Of a stretch of DNA of 64,000 nt, positions 9,352 through 18,186 are shown one piece after another. Within the stretch, counting starts at the first letter, position 1, and each line of letters begins with the position of its first letter. The notes beneath the pieces are model-generated. The model saw only the letters and a list, made by a program, of their open reading frames with translations. It had not been told where the DNA came from and searched no databases. Source of the DNA: Paenibacillus gyeongsangnamensis (GTDB taxonomy: Bacteria > Bacillota > Bacilli > Paenibacillales > NBRC-103111); the NCBI RefSeq assembly GCF_027533625.1, contig NZ_JAQAGZ010000020.1:62001-126000 (forward strand), given 5' to 3'. The position numbers and the translations under genes are program-made.

Positions 9352-9379
9352 TTGGCTTCTGCCGGTTATGTAATATAAT
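9352..9379 (+). promoter_or_regulatory. Promoter of the epimerase gene
   Basis: TTGGCT and TATAAT are separated by 16 bases, 41 bases upstream of the ATG at 9421. Confidence 0.5.
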
Positions 9380-9420
9380 AAGGGTTACGATAACATAACT
9401 GGATTGACGGGGGAAGCAGG

Positions 9421-10335
9421 ATGAAGGTAGTCATTACAGGTGGCGCCGGCTTTGTTGGGCGGCATCTGACCGAATATTATTTGGAGAAAAAGGCGACGGT
9501 GGTTTGCGTTTCCCGGCAAAAACGGAAATCCGACAATCCGCTGCTTCGCTATGTCACATGGGAGGATTTGGAGAAAAGCGTCAAGCCGATTGAAGGAGCG
9601 GACGCCATCGTCAATCTGGCGGGGGAAACCATTAACCAGCGCTGGACGTCATCCGCGAAGGAACGAATTCTGAAATCCCGTCTGGATGCGGTCGAGCGTG
9701 TACGCAGTATGATCGAACGGCTCGATTATAAACCAGTCCTTGTGAACGCATCCGGCATTTCCATTTACGGCGCTTCCGAAACGGATACGTTCACTGAAGA
9801 AAGCGAGCTGTTCACGGGCGACTTCCTGTCCTCGGTCGTGGACCAGTGGGAGGCGGCGGCCGAGCAAATTCCGGATACCCGAGTCGTCCTGCTGCGTGTC
9901 GGAATCGTTCTCGGCAAGGACGGCGGCGCTTTTCCCAAGATGAGCAAGCCGTTTCAGTTCGGCTTGGGAGGCCGCATCGGTACCGGACGTCAAATTTTGT
10001 CCTGGATTCATATCGACGATATGATCCGTCTGATCGACTTTTGCGTGGAGAAGGACGAGCTGGAAGGACCCGTCAACGCAACGGCGCCGCAAGCGGTCAC
10101 GAATGACGAGTTCGGCCGCACGCTAGCCAACGTGATGGGGAAGCCGTACTCCTTTCCCGTACCGGCTTTCGTCATGAAGCTGATGTTCGGCGAACTGGCT
10201 TCGCTGCTGCTTGAAGGGCAACGGGTGCTTCCGAATGTGGCGATATCGCATGGCTTCCACTTTCATTATCCGATTCTGAAGCCGGCGATGGAGGATTTGA
10301 CCGGAAGCCTGGGCACCACCCTGCAGAAGAGGTGA
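9421..10335 (+). CDS. yfhF: TIGR01777-type NAD(P)-dependent epimerase (YfhF-like)
   Basis: 304 residues of the atypical extended short-chain dehydrogenase family (SDR39U1; B. subtilis YfhF). The N-terminal Rossmann motif is GGAGFVGRHL (residues 7-16). 'VNLAGETINQRWT' and the 'ASGISIYG' strand are typical of this family, and a C-terminal DUF1731-like segment 'PVPAFVMKLMFGELASLLLEGQRVLP' is present. Members are annotated as nucleoside-diphosphate-sugar epimerases, but their substrate is not established. The next gene starts four bases after its stop, so they form an operon. The symbol is given by family resemblance. Confidence 0.88.
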   Translation: MKVVITGGAGFVGRHLTEYYLEKKATVVCVSRQKRKSDNPLLRYVTWEDLEKSVKPIEGADAIVNLAGETINQRWTSSAKERILKSRLDAVERVRSMIERLDYKPVLVNASGISIYGASETDTFTEESELFTGDFLSSVVDQWEAAAEQIPDTRVVLLRVGIVLGKDGGAFPKMSKPFQFGLGGRIGTGRQILSWIHIDDMIRLIDFCVEKDELEGPVNATAPQAVTNDEFGRTLANVMGKPYSFPVPAFVMKLMFGELASLLLEGQRVLPNVAISHGFHFHYPILKPAMEDLTGSLGTTLQKR

Positions 10336-10339
10336 TCGG

Positions 10340-10648
10340 ATGATTCGCTATGGGGATACGGAGGCTCAGGAGCTGAAATTTGTCCGTCTGCGTGCACAGG
10401 CGGGGCCAAGGGACGAGCAGTGGACCGACGTGGAGGTCCGCTTCGATTTGGAGCCTGGTACGACGCTGCCCGAGGAGATCAGCGAGCTGACGGGATGGAT
10501 TATTTGCACGAGATCCGGGGACATCGTCCAGATCGTTCCGCAGGATGAAGGCAGGGATATCGAATATCAATTTACCGAGCAGGAAAAGGAGCAGCTCCGC
10601 ACGTTCTATGAACATGAGGTGCGTCCGCTGATGACGAAAAAAGCTTGA
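10340..10648 (+). CDS. Conserved small acidic protein, function unknown
   Basis: 102 residues, acidic, soluble, with no signal peptide or cysteines. I do not recognise a named family. It follows the yfhF-like gene with a 4-base gap and a ribosome binding site (GAGGTG) inside that gene's end, so it is translationally linked to it. Its last codons overlap the ascending arm of the bidirectional terminator. Confidence 0.75.
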   Translation: MIRYGDTEAQELKFVRLRAQAGPRDEQWTDVEVRFDLEPGTTLPEEISELTGWIICTRSGDIVQIVPQDEGRDIEYQFTEQEKEQLRTFYEHEVRPLMTKKA

Positions 10649-10679
10649 TGACCCGAATGAGGTCATCAAGCTTTTTTTT
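10637..10679. terminator. Bidirectional terminator between convergent genes
   Basis: An A-tract, AGCTTGATGACC, a 7-base loop, GGTCATCAAGCT and a T-tract. The symmetric A/T flanks allow termination of both the upstream small gene and the minus-strand topoisomerase gene. Confidence 0.9.
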
Positions 10680-12835
10680 CAGTCTTTTTTCATTCGTTCC
10701 ATGGCCAGCTTCAGGGCATCGCCGAGGCTGTTGTTCTGCTGCTCGCCGTCGCTGAACTGCTTTGCGAGCTGGGTCTGCTGACGTTTCGCCGCCCGTCCGC
10801 CGCCGCCGTTTTCGCTGAGCATTTCGATCACGTTGCACGGACGGCACTGGGCATATTTGCCGACCTTGCCCGTATGGATTTCCATTTTTTTGCGGCATTG
10901 CGGACAGCGCTTGTTCGACAGCGGAGCCTCGGCAGCCCGTTTGTAGCTGCATTCCCGGCTGCTGCAGACCAGCATTCTGCCGCGCTTTCCTTTGATATCC
11001 TGAAGCGGCTTGCCGCACTCGGGGCAGCGGGAGGAAGTCAGGTTGTGCGGCTTATACTCCGTTTCGCTCGTCTTAACCTCCCGGACGATGGCTTCGGTCT
11101 GCTCCCGAATATTCTTCATGAACGCCCGGTCGTTGCCTTGTCCCTTTGCAATGCGTTCCAGCTCCCGCTCCCATTCGGCCGTCAGCTCGGGCGTGCGAAG
11201 GGCGGGTACGACGAGATCGATGAGTTGGGCGCCCTTGCCGGTCGGCTGGAGCGTATTCATCCTGCGTTCGATCGTATCCGTGGAGAGCAGCTTCTCGATG
11301 ATGTCGGCCCGGGTGGCGGGCGTTCCCATATGATGCTTTTCCATCACGGACAGCAAAGAGGCCTCCGTATACCGGCCAGGGGGCTTCGTATACTGCTTCA
11401 GAAGCGACAGCTTGACGCTGCGCAGCTCCGTACCCTCCTGCAAAGGAGGCAGCGATTGGACGGCGGAACGTTCCTTGCCCGGATCCGCATCGTTTTCCTC
11501 CTCCTCTTCATCCGGCACGGAATCTTGCCCGTAAACGGACTTCCAACCAGCGTCCCGCTCGATCCGTCCTTTGGCGTAAAAGCTTTCGCCCAAGATATCG
11601 ACTGTCACGGACGTTTCGTCATACTGATAAGCCGGATAGAACAAACAAATAAATCTGCGCACGATCAGATCGTACAGCTTCCGTTCATCGGCGGTAAGCA
11701 GTCCGAGCTGGGGCCGCTCGTCCGTCGGGATAATCGCGTGGTGATCGGACACCTTGCTGTCGTCTGCAATCCGTTTCGTTACGGGAAGGGGCCTGCGCAG
11801 CAGCGGGCGAACGAGCGGCGCGTAAGGCTGAACGTTCAAAGCTTCGAGGCGGCCCGGCAGCGTCGATACCATATCGGAGGACAGGTAGCGCGAATCCGTG
11901 CGCGGATACGTCACGAGCTTATGCTGCTCATAAAGGCGCTGGAGGACGTTCGACGTTTGTTTGGCGGTAAAGCCGTACCGCTTGTTCGCATCCCGCTGCA
12001 GCTCCGTCAGATCATAGGCGAGCGGGTGAGGCTCGCTCCTCGTCACGGTCTTGAGCCGGGCGACCTTGGCGCTCTTCGCTTGAGCGAGACGCTGCAATAA
12101 AGCGTCGGCCGCCGCCTCGTCGAACAAGCGGCCGTCCGGCTGCTTCTCGCTGCGCCATTCAGCCTGGAACGAATCCAGCTGGGCCCGCAGCATCCAATAA
12201 TCCTTCGATTGGAACGACTGGATAAGCCGCTCCCGTTCCATCAGCATATAGAGCGTAGGCGTCTGCACGCGGCCCGCCGACAGCTGCGCCTGATGCTTGC
12301 AGGTCAGCGCGCGGGTGGTGTTCAGCCCGATCAGCCAATCGGCCTCCGCCCTGCATACCGCCGAGCGGTAGAGCGGGTCGTAGGCGGTACCGGGCTTCAG
12401 CGAGGCGAAGCCGTCTAGGATCGCCTTGTCCGTCTGAGAGGATATCCAGAGCCGCTTGAATGGCTTCTTCCAACGGACGAGCTCCATGATCCAGCGGGCT
12501 ACGAGCTCGCCTTCGCGTCCGGCATCCGTCGCGATGACGAGCTCCGATAGGTCGCTGCGTGCGGCGAGCTGCTGGATCGCCTTGAACTGCGGCGTCGTCT
12601 CGCGGATCACCTTCAGCTTCATCCGTTCCGGAAGCAGGGGCAGATCCTCCAAATTCCACGTTTTATATTTCGGATCGTATTCCTCCGGATCCGAGAGGGT
12701 CACCAAATGGCCCAGAGCCCAGGTTACGACATGCTTGGGCCCTTCGATATAATGCTTGTGCTTGCTCGTGCAGCCGAGCACGCGGGCTATTTCCTTGGCC
12801 ACGCTCGGCTTTTCCGCTAAAACGAGTGATTTCAT
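10679..12835 (-). CDS. topB: DNA topoisomerase III (type IA), first paralogue
   Basis: 718 residues, close to B. subtilis TopB. The Toprim domain starts 'LVLAEKPSVAKEIARVLG' with the acidic triad region 'ATDAGREGE' near 105. The central gate domain carries the catalytic tyrosine in 'LVTYPRTDSRY' (about Y309). Two zinc-ribbon-like modules close the protein: 'CPECGKPL...CSSREC' near 610 and 'CPQCRKKM...CRPC' near 655. It relaxes or decatenates single-strand-containing DNA by transient 5'-phosphotyrosine cleavage. A strong AAAGGAG lies five bases before the ATG. A second, different topoisomerase III is at 47320. Confidence 0.93.
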   Translation of the reverse strand: MKSLVLAEKPSVAKEIARVLGCTSKHKHYIEGPKHVVTWALGHLVTLSDPEEYDPKYKTWNLEDLPLLPERMKLKVIRETTPQFKAIQQLAARSDLSELVIATDAGREGELVARWIMELVRWKKPFKRLWISSQTDKAILDGFASLKPGTAYDPLYRSAVCRAEADWLIGLNTTRALTCKHQAQLSAGRVQTPTLYMLMERERLIQSFQSKDYWMLRAQLDSFQAEWRSEKQPDGRLFDEAAADALLQRLAQAKSAKVARLKTVTRSEPHPLAYDLTELQRDANKRYGFTAKQTSNVLQRLYEQHKLVTYPRTDSRYLSSDMVSTLPGRLEALNVQPYAPLVRPLLRRPLPVTKRIADDSKVSDHHAIIPTDERPQLGLLTADERKLYDLIVRRFICLFYPAYQYDETSVTVDILGESFYAKGRIERDAGWKSVYGQDSVPDEEEEENDADPGKERSAVQSLPPLQEGTELRSVKLSLLKQYTKPPGRYTEASLLSVMEKHHMGTPATRADIIEKLLSTDTIERRMNTLQPTGKGAQLIDLVVPALRTPELTAEWERELERIAKGQGNDRAFMKNIREQTEAIVREVKTSETEYKPHNLTSSRCPECGKPLQDIKGKRGRMLVCSSRECSYKRAAEAPLSNKRCPQCRKKMEIHTGKVGKYAQCRPCNVIEMLSENGGGGRAAKRQQTQLAKQFSDGEQQNNSLGDALKLAMERMKKD

Positions 12836-12922
12836 ACATACTCCTTTCGTAGGCTGCGCCTTCCGCTTGCCTGCCCTAACAGCATACCAAAAAAGGCCCC
12901 GGACTTCATCCCCGCATGCGGG

Positions 12923-13762
12923 TTATTGCCGCTGGTATAGTTGGCGGTATTCGGTAGGAGTCATTCCTTCTTGCTCCAGGAACCGCTTGTTGAAATAGCT
13001 CGTGCTGGGGTACCCCGCATCCGCGGCGATATCCTTTACGGTCAGGTCCCGCTTCTCCAGAAGCCACTGCTTGCTGATCTGAAGCCGGCAGAGCGTGACG
13101 AAGGTCATAGGGGTCATCCGGGTCGTTTTTTTGAACAGCTTGCAAAAATAATATGTGCTTACCCCGGCTTCGGCAGCCCAATAGGCCAGATCGAAGGCGC
13201 GGCACGCCTCCGCCTGGATTCTCGGGAGCAGAGGCGTGATCTTGTCGGCGGCCTCCGGCGTTCTTGCTGAAGAGAGGGGCGATGCCTGTGCCACGAATTC
13301 CGCCAGTGCGGCATAGGTTAACGCCGACAGGCGCGTAGGCCTAAGAAAGGCGTGCTGCTCCGCTTCCTCCAGCAGCTCCGACAGAGCCTGCTCCAAGGGC
13401 TTGACGGAGCGGACCGTCCAGACGGAGGAGCTCTGGAAGCCGCGCTCCAGCATGTATTCCTTCAGCGTATTCCCGTAGAAGTGCATCCACCTGACGTCCC
13501 AAGGATCGTCCTCGTCCGAATAATACCGCTGGGGCTGAAGCGGGAAGAAGAGGAAAGCGTCCCCCCGGCTCAGGGTCATCGTTCCTTCTTTCGTTTCCAC
13601 GTACCCTCGGCCGCCGGTGATCAGGTGAATGCTGAAGTTGTTCAGGGCGCCGGGGGCCCGTGCTACCTGATGCTCCGGCATATCCCAGTACCAGCCGACG
13701 GATTCGGGCAGAATGAAATAATCATGCCGGTTCAACGTAGGCAACTGAAGGTGTCTACTCAT
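12923..13762 (-). CDS. AraC-family regulator with N-terminal cupin sensor
   Basis: 279 residues. The first ~150 form an AraC-type cupin (ligand) domain, with 'FSIHLITGGRGYVETKEG' and 'LSRGDAFLFFPLQPQRYYSD'. The last ~100 carry the two helix-turn-helix motifs, the second being 'VKDIAADAGYPSTSYFNKRFLEQEGMTP'. GGAGG sits eight bases before the ATG. It is divergent from the Gfo/Idh/MocA gene at 13891, and AraC/cupin proteins usually activate the adjacent carbohydrate genes; that target is inferred from position. The inducer is probably a sugar or sugar derivative. Confidence 0.9.
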   Translation of the reverse strand: MSRHLQLPTLNRHDYFILPESVGWYWDMPEHQVARAPGALNNFSIHLITGGRGYVETKEGTMTLSRGDAFLFFPLQPQRYYSDEDDPWDVRWMHFYGNTLKEYMLERGFQSSSVWTVRSVKPLEQALSELLEEAEQHAFLRPTRLSALTYAALAEFVAQASPLSSARTPEAADKITPLLPRIQAEACRAFDLAYWAAEAGVSTYYFCKLFKKTTRMTPMTFVTLCRLQISKQWLLEKRDLTVKDIAADAGYPSTSYFNKRFLEQEGMTPTEYRQLYQRQ

Positions 13763-13890
13763 TTAACGAACCTCCGGGCGATGACAATATTGTTTTATCC
13801 TATTGCAAAAAGCTATTATTTTCATTTTAGACAACGTTCAATATAATGGCAATATCATCTTAAATCTGCTTGATAAAGGAGAAGTGAAGC

Positions 13891-14895
13891 ATGAGCGACA
13901 AGAAGCTGCGCTGGGGAATTATCGGCTGTGCCGGGATCGCGATCCGTTCGACCATTCCCGGAATCCAGCAATCTCAAACCGGAGTGGCGGCGGCTATCGC
14001 CAGCCGGGACACCCGGAAAGCGGAGGAAACGGCGGCGAAGCTGGGCATCCCGCAAACCTACGGAAGCTACGAGGAGCTGCTCGCCGATAAGGAAATTGAT
14101 GCCGTTTACATTCCGCTGCCGAACCATCTGCATAAGGAATGGACAATCCGTGCCGCCGAAGCCGGCAAGCACGTGCTTTGCGAGAAGCCGGCCGCGCTGA
14201 ATGCACGGGAGATGGAGGAAATGGCGGATGCCTGCGCGAAGGCCGGCGTCCAGTTCGCGGAAGCGTTCATGTACCGGTACCACCCTCGTTACGAGATGAT
14301 CCGCGAGATTATCGGCTCCGGGGAGATCGGCGAGCTTCGTGGAATTCACGGCGCGTTTACGTTCAACAACGCGAAGGATGCGAAGAACGTGCGCTATCGC
14401 CGCGATTGGGGCGGTGGCTCGCTGTATGATGTCGGGGTTTATCCGATCAGCGCGGCACGGATGATCTTGAACCGGGAGCCTGAAGCGGCGACGGTTCACG
14501 CCTTCTTCTCCGATGAGCATGACGGAGTCGATATGATGGCGTCCGGGCTGCTAGAATTCCCGGGAAGCGTGGCGCTCACCTTTGATTGCGGCATGTGGGC
14601 GGCGGGCCGAAACGTGCTCGAAATCATCGGGACCGAAGGACGGATCGAGGTACCTTCCGCTTACGTCGCCAGACAAAACGAAAACGATCATTTCTTCGTC
14701 TCCACCAAGGAAGGGCGAAGAGAGGTTGAAGTCCCCCGGGTCAACCAATACGCCCTCCAAGCGGATGCCTTCGCGCGGGCCGTGCTGAGCGGCGAGCCGC
14801 TGCCGTACTCCCCTCAGGATGCCGTGCTGAACATGCGGGTCATCGACGCCTGCCTGCAGTCGGCCCGGGAACGCAAACGCATTGAAATCCGGTAA
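13891..14895 (+). CDS. Gfo/Idh/MocA-family oxidoreductase (1)
   Basis: 334 residues. The N-terminal Rossmann fold begins 'LRWGIIGCAGIAIRSTIPGI', and the family motif 'AGKHVLCEKPAALN' supplies the EKP lysine. The C-terminal alpha/beta domain contains 'RYRRDWGGGSLYDVGVYPISAARM', where the aspartate and the tyrosine near the substrate pocket are typical of NAD(P)-dependent sugar dehydrogenases. It is a cytoplasmic enzyme acting on a sugar, inositol or similar; the exact substrate cannot be told. AAAGGAG precedes the ATG. It is followed after 56 bases by an aldo/keto reductase gene, so the two probably act in one pathway under the divergent AraC regulator. Confidence 0.9.
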   Translation: MSDKKLRWGIIGCAGIAIRSTIPGIQQSQTGVAAAIASRDTRKAEETAAKLGIPQTYGSYEELLADKEIDAVYIPLPNHLHKEWTIRAAEAGKHVLCEKPAALNAREMEEMADACAKAGVQFAEAFMYRYHPRYEMIREIIGSGEIGELRGIHGAFTFNNAKDAKNVRYRRDWGGGSLYDVGVYPISAARMILNREPEAATVHAFFSDEHDGVDMMASGLLEFPGSVALTFDCGMWAAGRNVLEIIGTEGRIEVPSAYVARQNENDHFFVSTKEGRREVEVPRVNQYALQADAFARAVLSGEPLPYSPQDAVLNMRVIDACLQSARERKRIEIR

Positions 14896-14951
14896 GCAAG
14901 TGCCGGGATAACCGCCAAATTCAAATCGCAAATCATAAGGAGGCCACAGCC

Positions 14952-15878
14952 ATGAGAACGATTGAGATTAAAGGCTTAGACAAGCCGGTAACCTGCCTGA
15001 TCCAGGGCTCGGACTATTTTAAGCATAACGTTTACGATAAAGTGCGCACCGTGCTTGACGGCTTCTTCGCCGCCGGCGGCAATACGATCGATACGGCTTA
15101 TATCTACTGCGGCGGAGAGAGCGAGGAAACGATCGGACGCTGGATGAAGGATCGCGGCAACCGGCAGGAGGTCATCATCCTGACGAAGGGCGCGCATCAC
15201 GACAAGAACGGACCGAAGGTCAATCCGGAAGCGATCGCGAGCGATCTGGCTACGAGCCTGGAGCGTCTCGGAACGGATTATATCGATTTGTATGCACTGC
15301 ATCGCGACGACCCGGCCGTACCGGTAAGCATCATTATCGATGCCTTGAACGAACACATTCGGGCAGGCAAGGTCCGGGCAATCGGGGCATCGAACTGGAC
15401 GACCGCCCGTCTTCAGGAAGCGAACGAGTATGCCGCTTCCAAAGGATTGGCCGGCTTTACGTTCAACAGCCCGAACCTCAGCCTTGCCAAAGCGAAGGAG
15501 CCGTTCTGGACGGGCTGCGTCTCGGCCGATGAGGATTATTGCGCATGGCACGAGGAGCACCAGCTTCCGCTGCTTTCGTGGTCGTCGCAAGCCCGCGGCT
15601 TCTTCACCGGGCGTTTCACCCCCGAAGTGCGGGACAACGCCGATCTTGTCCGCGTCTTCTACAGCGATGCGAACTGGGAGAGGCTTTACCGGGCGGAGGA
15701 GCTCGGCAAACGGAAGGGAGTCAGCACGATTCAGATCGCGCTGGCGTACGTACTCAATCAGCCTTTCCCTACGGCGGCGCTGATCGGCGCGCAATCGCCG
15801 GAGGAGCTGGCTTCCTGCAAGGAAGGGTCGGAAATCCGCTTGACGCCGGACGAAGTCCGGTGGCTCGAGCACGGCTGA
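14952..15878 (+). CDS. Aldo/keto reductase
   Basis: 308 residues with a TIM-barrel AKR fold. The catalytic tetrad can be placed: D in 'GNTIDTAYIYCGGESEETIG', followed by the tyrosine of AYIYCG, K in 'VIILTKGAHHDK', and H in 'DLYALHRDD'. The C-terminal NADPH motif is 'STIQIALAYVLNQPFPTAALIGAQSPEEL'. The reaction is NADPH-dependent carbonyl reduction; the substrate is unknown, and neighbours suggest a sugar derivative. AAGGAGG precedes the ATG by 10 bases. A terminator follows at 15901. Confidence 0.9.
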   Translation: MRTIEIKGLDKPVTCLIQGSDYFKHNVYDKVRTVLDGFFAAGGNTIDTAYIYCGGESEETIGRWMKDRGNRQEVIILTKGAHHDKNGPKVNPEAIASDLATSLERLGTDYIDLYALHRDDPAVPVSIIIDALNEHIRAGKVRAIGASNWTTARLQEANEYAASKGLAGFTFNSPNLSLAKAKEPFWTGCVSADEDYCAWHEEHQLPLLSWSSQARGFFTGRFTPEVRDNADLVRVFYSDANWERLYRAEELGKRKGVSTIQIALAYVLNQPFPTAALIGAQSPEELASCKEGSEIRLTPDEVRWLEHG

Positions 15879-15900
15879 TCCACGATCCGAATCTTTCATG

Positions 15901-15923
15901 CCCCGCGGACCCGCGGGGTTTTC
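15901..15923 (+). terminator. Terminator after the aldo/keto reductase
   Basis: CCCCGCG and CGCGGGG with a four-base loop followed by TTTTCT. It divides the sugar cluster into two transcription units. Confidence 0.75.
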
Positions 15924-16042
15924 TGCAGGTTAGAAAAGGGCATACCGATTGTTGAAATCCAGTTCGGAAAGTGAGAAGACATTCCTACGGGCTTGCTTTA
16001 AGGTTAGGCTTATCCTTAGCAACCGACAAGGGGGAATGTTTC

Positions 16043-17254
16043 ATGAAACCGCTTCAAGTAGGTTTGATCGGCATTGGAGGCTGGGGCAAGCTTCACGTCG
16101 GTATGATTGCGGAGCTGGCGCGCGAAGGCCTGATCCACTGCGCGGCTTACTGCGAGCCGTATGCGGACCGCTTCGGGGAGCAGGCGCAGACGCTGAACTC
16201 ACTGGGCGCTGCGCATTATACGGACTATCAAGACATGCTGAAGCATCCCGGACTCGATTTTGCCGTCGTCGCCACGCCGATTCCGCTTCACAAGCGGATG
16301 TGTATCGATGCGCTTCAGCTCGGCGTTCCGGTGCTGCTGGAGAAGCCGCCCGCGGTAACCATTGAAGATTTGGATGAAATGATCGAAGTTCAATCGCGGA
16401 CGGGCGTTCCGGCTGCGGTTCAATTTCAGAACACATCTGGCAAGGCGTTCAGGCAGCTGCTTAGCGAGCTTCGGGAAGGCAGGATCGGGAAGATCATGAA
16501 CGTTACGGCCGTAGGCATGTGGAAGCGCTCCGAGAAATATTACAGCCGAACATACTGGGCCGGAGCGATCCGCTACCGAGGCGAGTATGTGCTGGACGGT
16601 ACCCTGCTCAACCCATTCTCGCACCTGTTGCATAACGCGTTCGTCGCCGCAGGCGCAGGCGATCCGGCAGCGGCGGAGCCGGTAACGGTGCAAGCCGAGC
16701 TGTACAAAGGGCACCGGATCGAATCCGAGGATACCGCTGCCGTGAGGATCCGCGCCAAGAACGGGGTCAGCCTTCATATCTATACTACGCTGTGTCACGA
16801 TAAAAGCGAGATCCCTTACATTGACATCGAGGGAGAATCCGGCCGAATGCGGTGGTATTACAACCATCGTCTTCATTACGCCTCTTCCGCGGGACAGGAA
16901 GAAGAACTCGTATTTGAAGACGAGAAGCTGGTGCGCAACATGTATCTGAATATGATCCGGCACCTTCGGGGCGAAGAGGAGAGCCTTTTCTGCCCGCTGC
17001 AAAACAGCCGGAGCATGCTTCTCGCAGCCAACGGCGCGTTCACTTCTTCGGGTATCATCCGCGCAGTACCGGAAGAACAGGTGAAACAGCTTCCGGAGGA
17101 CGATACGACGTTTGCCGTCATCGACGGGATTGACAAGATCATCGCAGAGGCTTCGATTGGAAGAAAGCTTTTTTCGGAAATCGGCGTGCCGTGGGCCGTT
17201 CATACTCCCGAAATCGAAATGGTCCGATACCGGAAGCTGCAGCTGGCATTGTAA
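16043..17254 (+). CDS. Gfo/Idh/MocA-family oxidoreductase (2)
   Basis: 403 residues from the ATG at 16043, which has AAGGGGG eight bases upstream; a frame extension back to 15971 lacks a binding site. The Rossmann motif is GLIGIGGWGKLH, and the EKP motif appears as 'LGVPVLLEKPPAVTIEDL'. It is longer than the first family member in the cluster and diverges strongly from it, so this is not a recent duplication. The catalytic domain includes 'RGEYVLDGTLLNPFSHLLHNAF', with an asparagine and a histidine at the substrate pocket. The expected role is NAD(P)-dependent oxidation or reduction of a carbohydrate. Confidence 0.88.
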   Translation: MKPLQVGLIGIGGWGKLHVGMIAELAREGLIHCAAYCEPYADRFGEQAQTLNSLGAAHYTDYQDMLKHPGLDFAVVATPIPLHKRMCIDALQLGVPVLLEKPPAVTIEDLDEMIEVQSRTGVPAAVQFQNTSGKAFRQLLSELREGRIGKIMNVTAVGMWKRSEKYYSRTYWAGAIRYRGEYVLDGTLLNPFSHLLHNAFVAAGAGDPAAAEPVTVQAELYKGHRIESEDTAAVRIRAKNGVSLHIYTTLCHDKSEIPYIDIEGESGRMRWYYNHRLHYASSAGQEEELVFEDEKLVRNMYLNMIRHLRGEEESLFCPLQNSRSMLLAANGAFTSSGIIRAVPEEQVKQLPEDDTTFAVIDGIDKIIAEASIGRKLFSEIGVPWAVHTPEIEMVRYRKLQLAL

Positions 17255-17261
17255 AGAGTTC

Positions 17262-17290
17262 TTGTATCGGCAACCTTTTCCAATTATAAT
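17262..17290 (+). promoter_or_regulatory. Promoter of the sugar isomerase gene
   Basis: TTGTAT and a consensus TATAAT separated by 17 bases, 61 bases before the ATG at 17352. It implies separate transcription of the last gene of the sugar cluster. Confidence 0.65.
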
Positions 17291-17351
17291 TTGGATGGAC
17301 TAATGAACGCCTGACTAACCGATACTAGCAAAACTTAAAAGGAGTGTTCTT

Positions 17352-18119
17352 ATGAAACTGGCAGCACAATTGTACTCGCTACGGGAGCATCTAAAAACGC
17401 CCGAAGACATTGCAAGCGCTCTCAAACAGGTGAAAGCCATCGGTTACAACGCGGTTCAAGTATCGGGCATGGGGCCGATCGAGCCTGCGGCTTTGAAGGA
17501 GCTGACCGATGCGAACGGCTTAACGATTTGCGCTACGCACATCGGTTATGCCGATTTGACGGAGAAGATGGATGAAGTGATTGCCAAGCATCAGCTATGG
17601 GGGTGTCAATATGTTGGTCTTGGCGGCTTGCCTCAGGAGTACCGCACAAGCAAGGAAGGCTACCAGACCTTTGCGGAGAAGGCTTCGGTCATCGGACGCC
17701 AGCTGAAGGAAGCGGGTCTCAAGTTTATTTATCATAACCACGATTTCGAATTCGCCAAATTCGGTGACAAAACCGGCATCGAGATTTTGCTGGAGGAAAC
17801 CGACCGCGACGCCGTCGATTTTGAGCTCGATGTCTATTGGGTGCAAGCCGGCGGAGGCGATCCGGCGGAATGGATCCGCAAGGTGAACGGGCGGATGAAG
17901 GTCGTTCATCTGAAGGATATGGCCGTTACGAACGACCGCAAGCAGCTGTTCTCCGAAGTCGGGGAAGGCAATATGAACTTCAAGCGCATTCTGGAAGCTT
18001 GCCGGGAAATCGGCGTGGAGTGGGGCGCGGTGGAGCAGGATCAATGCTACGGCCGCAATCCGTTCGATTGTCTGCAAACCAGCTTTAACCATCTTCGCCG
18101 CATGGGTGTAGACGCTTAA
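17352..18119 (+). CDS. Sugar phosphate isomerase/epimerase (xylose-isomerase-like TIM barrel)
   Basis: 255 residues of the AP-endonuclease-2/xylose-isomerase-like superfamily that includes IolE, IolI and ketose epimerases. Metal ligands are expected from 'FIYHNHDFEF' (HNH), 'DFELDVYWVQAGG' (E/D), 'VVHLKDM' (H) and 'WGAVEQDQ' (E). The family needs a divalent metal for epimerisation or dehydration of ketoses or inosose. It follows two Gfo/Idh/MocA dehydrogenases, a pairing common in inositol and rare-sugar catabolism. AAAAGGAG lies seven bases before the ATG. A strong terminator follows. Confidence 0.88.
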   Translation: MKLAAQLYSLREHLKTPEDIASALKQVKAIGYNAVQVSGMGPIEPAALKELTDANGLTICATHIGYADLTEKMDEVIAKHQLWGCQYVGLGGLPQEYRTSKEGYQTFAEKASVIGRQLKEAGLKFIYHNHDFEFAKFGDKTGIEILLEETDRDAVDFELDVYWVQAGGGDPAEWIRKVNGRMKVVHLKDMAVTNDRKQLFSEVGEGNMNFKRILEACREIGVEWGAVEQDQCYGRNPFDCLQTSFNHLRRMGVDA

Positions 18120-18126
18120 TATGACG

Positions 18127-18175
18127 AAAAAGGGCCATCCTGAGCTTGAGAACGCTCGGGACGGCCCTTTTTTTA
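18127..18175. terminator. Bidirectional terminator
   Basis: A-tract, GGGCC(A)TCCTGAGC, loop, GCTCGGGACGGCCC and a seven-base T-tract, between the isomerase gene and the convergent GH26-like gene. Confidence 0.88.
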
Positions 18176-18186
18176 AATTAGGAAAG

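Noticed and set aside
10874-12100. 408-codon plus-strand open frame opposite topoisomerase III
   Set aside because: It is fully antisense to a clear topB gene, lacks a ribosome binding site and has no recognisable domain; an effect of GC-rich third positions.
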